DNA of 40,749 nt from positions 1 to 40,749 of the forward strand of contig CAJTVJ010000014.1 of NCBI GenBank assembly GCA_910579785.1, given 5' to 3'. A program made the position numbers and the translations under genes. This stretch comes from an uncultured Christensenella sp. (GTDB lineage Bacteria > Bacillota > Clostridia > Christensenellales > UBA3700). Shown one piece after another: positions 8,285 through 14,536 of the stretch (the stretch's first letter is position 1; every line of letters begins with the position of its first letter). The notes below the pieces were generated by a model. It did not search any database, was not told the origin of the DNA, and was given only the letters and a program-made list of their open reading frames with translations.

Positions 8285-9238
8285 CTATACCTTTGCGCTT
8301 ATTGCTTTGAGATTGCCGTACAACGTGACTTCTCCCAACCCTGCAGGTAAAAATACCGTATCTCCCAAATCAAGAGATATGCAGTTGCCGTCCGCCATTA
8401 TCGCGCCGCCGCCCTCAACTACGGTCAACGACACAAAAGAATCTTCGTCCACGTTGAGGACGTATTCTTCATTGCAAGTCAACTCGCACGCGGTGAAATA
8501 TTTGCAGCTTGCAAGTTGAATGACGTTGCCGTCAATAGCCTTTGAATTTTCATTCGGCGTGACGACTTTGTCGGAATCTATTACTTCAAGAGCCTTCCCT
8601 ATATGCAGTTCCCTCTTATTGCCTGACGCGTCAATTCTGTCGTAATCGTAAAGTCTATAAGTGACCGACGAATTCTGCTGAACTTCGCAAAGCAGTATTC
8701 CGCCGCATATCGCATGTACGGTGCCTGCCGGTATGAAAAGACAGTCTCCCTTCTTTACCTCTATGAAATTGAGCAGCGACGTCACCGTCCCGTCTTTAAG
8801 CGCCTCTTCAAGTTTTTGTTTGGACACAGGCTCTTTAAATCCGCAATACACTCCGCTCCCTTTCTTGGCGTCGACGATATACCACATCTCCGTCTTGCCG
8901 TATTCTCCTTCGTTTTTCAACGCGTATTCATCGTCGGGATGAACTTGTATGGACAGATTATCCTTGCTGTCAATAAGTTTGACAAGTATTGGAAAGAAAG
9001 AAAACTCCCTTGCCTTTTTCCCAAGAAATTGGGGATTTTCTTCCAGCACGCCGGACAGTCTGCGGGAGGAAAACTCTCCGTTGACGACAATACTTTCGCC
9101 CTTTTCGTGACATGACAGCTCCCAGCTTTCGGCAATGTTGCTGCCGTTTGTATGCTTATTCCATTTTTCGTTCATAAGTCTTTTGCCGCCCCACACCGCT
9201 TCTACGGTAGCAGCGACAAGCTTCATTGGATAACTCAT
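8285..9238 (-). CDS. manA: Mannose-6-phosphate isomerase, class I
   Basis: Zinc enzyme interconverting fructose 6-phosphate and mannose 6-phosphate. It has 317 residues, the short bacterial form. Visible landmarks are WGGKRL near the start, the metal-site stretch LSIQVHPDDEYA (Gln and His ligands), TEMWYIVDA with its Glu, and GDCLFIPAGTVHAICGG with the later His ligand. It heads a tight gene run with sua5 (15-base gap). Upstream on the coding strand, AAGAGGT gives the ribosome site. Further up is an unusual 10-bp-phased repeat array that could act on its promoter. Confidence 0.95.
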   Translation of the reverse strand: MSYPMKLVAATVEAVWGGKRLMNEKWNKHTNGSNIAESWELSCHEKGESIVVNGEFSSRRLSGVLEENPQFLGKKAREFSFFPILVKLIDSKDNLSIQVHPDDEYALKNEGEYGKTEMWYIVDAKKGSGVYCGFKEPVSKQKLEEALKDGTVTSLLNFIEVKKGDCLFIPAGTVHAICGGILLCEVQQNSSVTYRLYDYDRIDASGNKRELHIGKALEVIDSDKVVTPNENSKAIDGNVIQLASCKYFTACELTCNEEYVLNVDEDSFVSLTVVEGGGAIMADGNCISLDLGDTVFLPAGLGEVTLYGNLKAISAKV

Positions 9239-9289
9239 TTCAATACCTCTTGATTTATTTTTATCGCACGCTGTGCTATTTCATTTTTT

Positions 9290-9369
9290 GCCATATCTCG
9301 ACATATTGCGACATACGTCTATGTTTTGCGCCAACTTCCGACATATCTTGACATATCGCGACAAATCAT
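9290..9369. repeat. 10-bp-phased direct repeat array upstream of manA
   Basis: Read on the plus strand in steps of ten: GCCATATCTC, GACATATTGC, GACATACGTC, two diverged units, GACATATCTT, GACATATCGC, GACAAATCAT. Six of eight units start with GACATA or a one-base variant, at 9290, 9300, 9310, 9340, 9350 and 9360. One turn of B-DNA per unit would place every copy on the same helix face. It lies between the stop of the histidine kinase and about 50 bases upstream of manA, so binding of a regulator or bending protein upstream of manA is an inference. Confidence 0.7.
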
Positions 9370-11111
9370 TCGATAAGTCTTTTTGGGAATTTGACGGTAA
9401 ATTCGCTGCCTTTGCCCACTTCGCTTTTGAGAGATATCTTACCTCCGTGTATGACGGCGATCTTCTTGACTATCGCAAGTCCCAATCCCGTCGAGCTTTC
9501 GTTGATATACGTGCGCGACGCGTCGACTTTATAAAATCTCTCAAAAAGCCTGCTTTGATGCTCTTTGGCAATGCCTATGCCGTTGTCCTTTACTTTCAAA
9601 GTAACTTCGTCGTTGCTCTCGGCAAGCGATATCACGACCTTGCCGCCCTCTTTGTTGTATTTGATGGCGTTGTTGACAAGATTTGTCACAAGCGTCGTCA
9701 TCATCTTGGGTCTGCATATAAGACTGGCTCCGCCCGTCAGCGAAAGCTCGACTCCCTTGGGCTCTGCCACTCCCTTGACTTCTTTGACGACTTCTCTGCA
9801 AAGTGCTTTTAAATCGGTGACCGACATCTCTTCGTTGTCCATATCCGCGTCAAGCTTGGAAAGTTTGAGCATGTCGTCTATCAACACTCTCATCCTGCCC
9901 GCGTTGGAATTTATCTCTTTTATACATACGTCGCGCCGCTTTTTAGACACGTCTTCCATAGTCATGAGCTCCGCATAGCCGCTTATAGCCGTCAGCGGAG
10001 TTTTGAGTTCATGCGACGCGTTGGCAAAAAATTCGCTGCGTATCTTCGCGCTGTTGACCTCCATGGTCACGTTGGTGAATATGATTATCATTACGTCGCC
10101 TGTGATGACGTCGCTCTCTTCGACAGCGTCAAAGCTCGTCTCGACTCTGTATATCTCGTCGCCTATATTCACCTCTCCTACGTAATAACGCTTTTCTTCC
10201 AGCGACTGGCTGAGAGTAGAAAGCAATTCTGCATTGTCTATTAGATATCCCAAATCCACACCGACCACGTCGTCCTCTTTTCCAAAAATATTGAGCGCGA
10301 CTTTGTTGTTGAGGACTATCCTGCCGCTTGCCGAAACGACTACGATACCTTGATTGACGGAATGCAGAAGTATCGACGACTTCTTTTGCTCGTATTCAAG
10401 ATTGACGAAGTTCTTTGCAATTTCGGCGGCTATGTCGTCAACCTTTGTAAGCACAGCTTTAAACTCGGGAAAGTTGAGCTTTTCAGGCACTTGCATAGGA
10501 GTATATTCTCTGTTGTTGATATCTACAAGCACTTCTTCAAGTTTTTCAAAAGGTATCGTCGCAAACTTCATATTCAACGTCAATGCAAAATACGACGCGA
10601 GTATGACGCCTGCCCAAATCAGCGCGGCGATTATCACGATGAGGAAATACGGTCCCGTATTGTATATTACGTCGACGGAACACATCAACATCAAATATCC
10701 GCCTTCAAGTTGAGAATTTTCCACACGCACGGCATAATTTATCGCAGGAACTTTTTTATAAGACGAGGCAAAGAAAAAGTTGGCTCCGTCCTTCTTAGCC
10801 TTTGAAAGCTGACGGCCGGTGCGCTTGTCAAGATTAAGCTCTTCCGACGTATTTTGCGCCTGCAACTTCATATCACTGTCAAAGATGACTATCTTATAAT
10901 AACTTTCTCCGTCAGCAGAAATAAACTCTGCCGCCTCTTCAATATCGGATACGCTCTTCAATGTGTTTGCGACTGCGTCAGTCTCTTGTTTTAGGAAATC
11001 TTTTATGGAATTTATAGTATAGATATTGAAAAGAAAAAACGTCAAAGCAACGGTAACGAATACCGCTACCGTCATTATCAATATGACTCTTCTCAAAATT
11101 TTGTTTTTCAT
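9366..11111 (-). CDS. Sensor histidine kinase, PhoR-like
   Basis: Membrane sensor that autophosphorylates and passes phosphate to the regulator encoded upstream. It has 581 residues from the ATG at 11111: TM1 about residues 5-30, an extracytoplasmic loop of about 125 residues, TM2 near 155-180, a linker, and a PAS-like domain containing HSVNQGIVVVSASGRIVLNN. The dimerisation domain has the phospho-acceptor His in FFANASHELKTPLTAISGYA; an ATPase domain follows with NNAIKYNKEGG (N box), VKDNGIGIAKEH (G1) and STGLGLAIVKKI (G2). A TTG five codons upstream (11126) is an alternative start. The ligand is unknown. The gene may have its own promoter in the 122-base gap. Confidence 0.93.
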   Translation of the reverse strand: MKNKILRRVILIMTVAVFVTVALTFFLFNIYTINSIKDFLKQETDAVANTLKSVSDIEEAAEFISADGESYYKIVIFDSDMKLQAQNTSEELNLDKRTGRQLSKAKKDGANFFFASSYKKVPAINYAVRVENSQLEGGYLMLMCSVDVIYNTGPYFLIVIIAALIWAGVILASYFALTLNMKFATIPFEKLEEVLVDINNREYTPMQVPEKLNFPEFKAVLTKVDDIAAEIAKNFVNLEYEQKKSSILLHSVNQGIVVVSASGRIVLNNKVALNIFGKEDDVVGVDLGYLIDNAELLSTLSQSLEEKRYYVGEVNIGDEIYRVETSFDAVEESDVITGDVMIIIFTNVTMEVNSAKIRSEFFANASHELKTPLTAISGYAELMTMEDVSKKRRDVCIKEINSNAGRMRVLIDDMLKLSKLDADMDNEEMSVTDLKALCREVVKEVKGVAEPKGVELSLTGGASLICRPKMMTTLVTNLVNNAIKYNKEGGKVVISLAESNDEVTLKVKDNGIGIAKEHQSRLFERFYKVDASRTYINESSTGLGLAIVKKIAVIHGGKISLKSEVGKGSEFTVKFPKRLIE

Positions 11112-11181
11112 AGCTCCATATGCCAAGCTCGCCCTGCAATATAATTCACAAGGCGAAGCAATTCAAACAAAGTATAATTTA

Positions 11182-11211
11182 ATTATATTACCGTTTTGAC
11201 GTCAAAGTCAA
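11182..11211 (-). promoter_or_regulatory. Possible promoter of the histidine kinase gene, with TTTGACGTCAAA palindrome
   Basis: On the minus strand TTGACT (11206-11211) and TATAAT (11182-11187) are 18 bases apart. The 12-base perfect palindrome TTTGACGTCAAA (11195-11206) fills part of the spacer and could be an operator. The kinase would then be transcribed both with and separately from its regulator. Confidence 0.45.
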
Positions 11212-11233
11212 TAAATCAAGACCTCGCGCCCCT

Positions 11234-11920
11234 TTATCTCCTCACAAGCTTATAGCCCACGCCTCTTATCGTAGAAATAAACTGCGTGTCGGAAAACTGC
11301 GCTATCTTTGCCCTAAGCGACTTGATGTGCATATCAAGCGTACGCGTCTCGCCTACGAATTCATATCCCCACACTTCCGAAAGTATTCTTTCTCTTGTCA
11401 CTACGCAATCGGCGTTGGTGATGAGAAGCTGTAAAAGATTATACTCTTTAAGTGTGAGATTTATCACGTTTTCGTTGACGTATACGGCGTGCTCTGCATT
11501 GTTTATCCTTATTTCTCCGCACTCTATGACGCCCTCGTCGAGTTTTTTGACGACGGTCTTACGCAAGTTGGCTTTTACTCTCGCAATGAGTTCCAACATA
11601 CTGAACGGCTTGGAGATATAGTCGTCTGCGCCAGCGTCGAGTCCTCTTACCTTGACGCTCTCATCGCCCTTTGCGCTTACGATTATTACGGGAATATTCT
11701 TGCTTTGAGCGTCGGCTTTGAGTATGTTCAAAGCTTTAAGTCCGTCCATACCCGGCAACATTAGATCCAAGATTATCAAATCGGGACGGTCGCTCGGAAG
11801 CTCGTCCAACATCGATTCCGCATTCTCAAAACAACGGCAGTCAAACGTATCCTGAAATGCTATTTCATACAGCCCTCTCAGGCTTTCGTCGTCTTCTACT
11901 ACAAAAACTTTATAATCCAT
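11234..11920 (-). CDS. OmpR/PhoB-family response regulator
   Basis: DNA-binding partner of the downstream histidine kinase. It has 228 residues. The receiver domain has the acidic pair in FVVEDDESLR, the phospho-acceptor Asp52 in LIILDLMLPGMDG, and the conserved Lys in IIVSAKGDE. The C-terminal winged helix includes LTLKEYNLLQLLITN, VVTRERILSEVWGYEF, TRTLDMHIKSLRAKI and the terminal STIRGVGYKL. AGGAGGACTT lies right before the ATG, a very strong ribosome site. The order regulator-kinase and PhoB-like sequence suggest phosphate or envelope control, but the target is not evident. Confidence 0.95.
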   Translation of the reverse strand: MDYKVFVVEDDESLRGLYEIAFQDTFDCRCFENAESMLDELPSDRPDLIILDLMLPGMDGLKALNILKADAQSKNIPVIIVSAKGDESVKVRGLDAGADDYISKPFSMLELIARVKANLRKTVVKKLDEGVIECGEIRINNAEHAVYVNENVINLTLKEYNLLQLLITNADCVVTRERILSEVWGYEFVGETRTLDMHIKSLRAKIAQFSDTQFISTIRGVGYKLVRR

Positions 11921-11930
11921 AAGTCCTCCT

Positions 11931-11986
11931 GAGCCGCGTCGGCTCTTGTATAAATCTAGTTTAGCATAAAGTATTTTTTATGTAAA
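11931..11986 (-). promoter_or_regulatory. Promoter and leader hairpin of the two-component operon
   Basis: Minus-strand TTTACA (11981-11986), a 17-base spacer and TAAACT (11958-11963) lie ahead of the response regulator. The short leader contains a hairpin, GAGCCG-ACG-CGGCTC (11931-11945), directly abutting the AGGAGG site, so it could modulate ribosome access. Confidence 0.55.
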
Positions 11987-12053
11987 TACTCATTACAAAA
12001 ATATAAAAATAAATTTGTCAAAATTTTACATTTGACGCGCAATTTGTCTCAAT

Positions 12054-12860
12054 TCAATCGCCTTCAACCTGTCGCATATGAAAATCGCAGTCAAATCTCC
12101 CGCCCAAATCTCCTCCGTCAACTAGGAATTCATAGAAAGCTTTGCCGCCTCTCTCCACCTCAGCCAACGCCTCGAATACCAATTTTTCCAAAGTATCCCT
12201 TATGCCGTCGCATTTTGGGTCTTCCCGTTTTTGCACTAGTATGTCGAATGCGATAGTATTGTTGCTTATCCTAAACAAAAAGTTGAGAAGTCCGCGCATA
12301 AATTTGTTTTGCGAAGATATATATCCGAGATATTTCCTGCGGTCTTTGAGCGTCTTCTTGATTATCTTAGGCGTCGTATTCATATACTTTGCGGCTATCT
12401 CTTGCGTATCGCTATCGTTTATCTGAAAACGCAGATATTTGTTGTCATACGGATCCTCTCCGTACTTTATCAAAAGCTTTCTGTCATAATCCGTCTCTAT
12501 GACAAAATGCCTCGCCACGCCCTCTTCGTCCATCCTGTCGATAAAAGGATGCGTGCGCGAATCTAAAATAAAGTGAGTATAATACCCTGCAAGATAAGCA
12601 ATATCTCTGTCTTTATTGCAGCTCTCCGCCGCCATCTCTCTGAATGCGGCAAGCTGAGCCGCGGCGTTTTGCCGGTGCATCTGCGACCCGTGAGACCTCA
12701 CCGGATTTTTCTTGTACGGTTTATAGTAAAAGAGCAAATCGCCCCCCGACGTACCCAAATCAAAAAACTTACGGTTGTCATTGATTATTTCCTGCAACTG
12801 TTTGGGAAACTTTGAGATACTTCTGTCCCCGAATAAATAATGAGCATAGATAGAAGGCAT
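12054..12860 (-). CDS. Zinc-dependent phospholipase C domain protein
   Basis: 268 residues of the zinc-dependent PLC (PF00882) fold. It begins MPSIYAHYLFGD, where a His close to the N-terminus is a metal ligand in the family. It contains DLGTSGGDLLFYYKP, HGSQMHRQN, and the hallmark YLAGYYTHFILDSRTHPFID with several potential Zn ligands. No signal peptide is visible, unlike the secreted toxins, so it is probably a cytoplasmic relative whose substrate need not be a phospholipid. It starts 12 bases after the stop of a TetR regulator and is presumably controlled by it. Confidence 0.85.
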   Translation of the reverse strand: MPSIYAHYLFGDRSISKFPKQLQEIINDNRKFFDLGTSGGDLLFYYKPYKKNPVRSHGSQMHRQNAAAQLAAFREMAAESCNKDRDIAYLAGYYTHFILDSRTHPFIDRMDEEGVARHFVIETDYDRKLLIKYGEDPYDNKYLRFQINDSDTQEIAAKYMNTTPKIIKKTLKDRRKYLGYISSQNKFMRGLLNFLFRISNNTIAFDILVQKREDPKCDGIRDTLEKLVFEALAEVERGGKAFYEFLVDGGDLGGRFDCDFHMRQVEGD

Positions 12861-12872
12861 ATCTCACCCCGC

Positions 12873-13445
12873 TCACTTTATCATATCTTTGAGCAAACTT
12901 TCAAGATACTCTTTTCTCTGCTCAGCCACAGTCAAATCTACGCCGCTGCGCTGCTTTATCACGTCGGTGCGCAAGAATGACTGCTCTATGATATATATCA
13001 CCCTCGACGCTATCAAATACGCCTTTTCTTCGTCATACGACGGCTTGCAATCCCTTACTATCGGAATATACGCGTCGATAAGCTCGGACGTCGTGTCGTC
13101 TTGCGACGTGTTGCCCAAATCGTATATCAACGCGACTTTTGACACGTTGGGTTTGGTATAAAGATAATCAAAGGTCATAAGACACAGATAATTGAGCTTT
13201 TCCTTAGGCTTCATAAACGCCAGCGACTGCCTGACTTTGTGAAATTCTTCCACTATGCCCATTATCATCTTCTTTACGCACCTGTTGACAAGCACTTCTT
13301 TTGAGCCGAAATGATAGTTGATGAGTCCCACTCCAATGCCAAGTCTGCCGGCAAGTTCTCTTATCGTCAATTTTTGAGGGTCGTCGCCCTTTTCTTCGAG
13401 TACGGCTATCGCCTCGTCGATTATCGCTTCTTTCGTTACTTTCAT
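12873..13445 (-). CDS. TetR-family transcriptional regulator
   Basis: 190 residues. The N-terminal helix-turn-helix reads LTIRELAGRLGIGVGLINYHFGSKEVLV, which is typical TetR, and a helical ligand or dimer domain of no recognised class follows. It is the first gene of a two-gene unit with the phospholipase C-like protein. A perfect consensus promoter precedes it, with a 15-base palindrome covering the likely transcription start, so self-repression is likely. The inducer is unknown. Confidence 0.93.
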   Translation of the reverse strand: MKVTKEAIIDEAIAVLEEKGDDPQKLTIRELAGRLGIGVGLINYHFGSKEVLVNRCVKKMIMGIVEEFHKVRQSLAFMKPKEKLNYLCLMTFDYLYTKPNVSKVALIYDLGNTSQDDTTSELIDAYIPIVRDCKPSYDEEKAYLIASRVIYIIEQSFLRTDVIKQRSGVDLTVAEQRKEYLESLLKDMIK

Positions 13446-13465
13446 AATACGCTCCGTAATATATC

Positions 13466-13513
13466 TTGAACAATGTTCAACAATATTATAGAATAGCGAC
13501 TTTGCTTTGTCAA
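13466..13513 (-). promoter_or_regulatory. Consensus promoter and palindromic operator of the TetR gene
   Basis: Minus strand: TTGACA (13508-13513), 17 bases, TATAAT (13485-13490), both perfect consensus. Five bases downstream of the -10 box is TTGAACAATGTTCAA (13466-13480), a perfect 15-base palindrome over the expected start point. This is the classic layout for a TetR autorepressor. Confidence 0.8.
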
Positions 13514-13759
13514 CGGATTTTGACGTATTTTTATTGTAATTTCTCTATGAAAATCAAGTGTAACGACCATATTTCAACAAATAGATTAAAAATACTTCAT
13601 AAAGGTATATAATAACAACATATCAGATTTTAATATCTATATATAGTATAAATAATATGATATATTATAAATTATCTATGTATAACAACAAAAAAATGCG
13701 GCAATAATACATATAAACTCGCACAAAAAAATATTTTTTAAAAAAATGTCACAAAACCG
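13514..13759. other. AT-rich intergenic stretch, no gene seen
   Basis: About 245 bases between the divergent TetR promoter and the promoter of the small peptide. The sequence is strongly AT-rich, with A- and T-runs such as AAAAAAATATTTTTTAAAA around 13725-13745. I see no ORF with a ribosome site, no RNA gene and no clear repeat. It may provide curvature or an UP-element for the promoter at 13760. Confidence 0.5.
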
Positions 13760-13788
13760 TTGACAAAGCAATTTTTCAATGCTATTAT
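13760..13788 (+). promoter_or_regulatory. Strong promoter of the 22-residue peptide
   Basis: TTGACA (13760-13765), a 17-base spacer and TATTAT (13783-13788). A-rich DNA lies immediately upstream and may act as an UP-element. The expected start near 13796 leaves a short leader with AAGGAGGT at 13806-13813. Confidence 0.8.
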
Positions 13789-13820
13789 CTAGGCGAAAAA
13801 TAAAAAAGGAGGTAAACAAT

Positions 13821-13889
13821 ATGAAGAAGATATGGCAAGCATGGAAAGAATACATCAACAAATACGGCTTTAATTTCAGAACATGGTAA
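13821..13889 (+). CDS. 22-residue Trp-rich cationic peptide
   Basis: Small gene between its own promoter and terminators. The product begins MKKIWQAWKEYI and ends FNFRTW: 22 residues with Trp at 5, 8 and 22, aromatic residues throughout, five Lys/Arg and one Glu. The spacing of Ile4, Trp5, Trp8, Tyr11, Ile12 and Tyr15 would form one face of an amphipathic helix. The ribosome site AAGGAGGT is perfect, 7 bases before the ATG. I do not recognise the family. Its shape resembles membrane-active peptides such as leaderless bacteriocins, type I toxins or membrane-curvature peptides, but no immunity or export gene is adjacent. That it is translated is an inference from signal quality. Confidence 0.7.
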   Translation: MKKIWQAWKEYINKYGFNFRTW

Positions 13890-13938
13890 TCGGGAAAATT
13901 ATTGAGAAATAAAGTCGTAGCAACGGAGAATTATGAGG

Positions 13939-13985
13939 CAATGCGAAAGCATTGTATTTTTTTGCCCTTTTGGGCTTTTCTTTTT
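13939..13985 (+). terminator. Tandem terminators after the small peptide
   Basis: CAATGC-GAAA-GCATTG (13939-13954) with a stable GNRA loop and a T-rich tail (13955-13963), directly followed by GCCC-TTTT-GGGC (13964-13975) with TTTTCTTTTT. Two terminators in a row isolate the peptide unit from the downstream gene. Confidence 0.88.
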
Positions 13986-14032
13986 AGCGCCATAATGTTA
14001 TAATAATTTTACAAAATTAAAGAGGCGATTGT

Positions 14033-14485
14033 ATGATTCATTCCAATATAAAAGATAATGATTTTTACAGCTCAATAGACGACAAGATATCTCTTTGTCT
14101 TAAAAAGAGCAAAGAACTTAATGAGCACACGCCGTGCGGCAGATATGAATTGAGCGACGATTGTTATCTCAACGTCGTCGAATACACCCCAAAGCCCGTC
14201 GAAAATGCAACAAGCGAAGTACACCGCGTCTATGCTGACATACAGCTAATACTTTCCGGCGAAGAGTATATAGGATATAACAAAACTTCTCTTCTATCGC
14301 GCGTCGGCGACTACGACAGTCTCAACGACATACAGTTTTTTAACGGCGACGTATCCCTTCTTGCCATGCAACAAGGCGATTGGGCATTGTTTATGCCCGG
14401 CGAAGCGCACGCCCCTTCTCTTGACAAATGCGGAGGTAAAATAAAAAAAGCCATATTCAAAATAAAATACGGCAACACAAATTAA
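14033..14485 (+). CDS. YhcH/YjgK/YiaL (DUF386) family protein
   Basis: A 150-residue cupin-like protein. The family motifs are present: EVHRVYADIQLILSGEEYIGY with the metal-site Glu/His/Asp pattern, and FMPGEAHAPSLDKCGG with a further His. Family members (YhcH, the beta-galactosidase small subunit EbgC) act in sugar catabolism, often as isomerases or anomerases of sialic acid or related sugars; the substrate here is not indicated. It has its own likely -10 box (TATAAT at 13999-14004) and AGAGGCG ribosome site, and converges on a GH95 fucosidase, consistent with a small carbohydrate cluster. Confidence 0.9.
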   Translation: MIHSNIKDNDFYSSIDDKISLCLKKSKELNEHTPCGRYELSDDCYLNVVEYTPKPVENATSEVHRVYADIQLILSGEEYIGYNKTSLLSRVGDYDSLNDIQFFNGDVSLLAMQQGDWALFMPGEAHAPSLDKCGGKIKKAIFKIKYGNTN

Positions 14486-14504
14486 ACTTGCTTGAAATAT
14501 AAAC

Positions 14505-14527
14505 GACGGCTTAACGCCGTCTTTTTT
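14505..14527 (+). terminator. Terminator of the DUF386 gene
   Basis: GACGGC-TTAAC-GCCGTC followed by TTTTTT, 19 bases after the DUF386 stop and just before the stop of the convergent GH95 gene. Confidence 0.9.
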
Positions 14528-14536
14528 ATCAATATA

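Noticed and set aside
13821..13963. Trp leader peptide with attenuator
   Set aside because: The Trp residues are not adjacent, there is no alternative antiterminator stem, and the downstream gene (DUF386) is not a tryptophan gene and has its own promoter.
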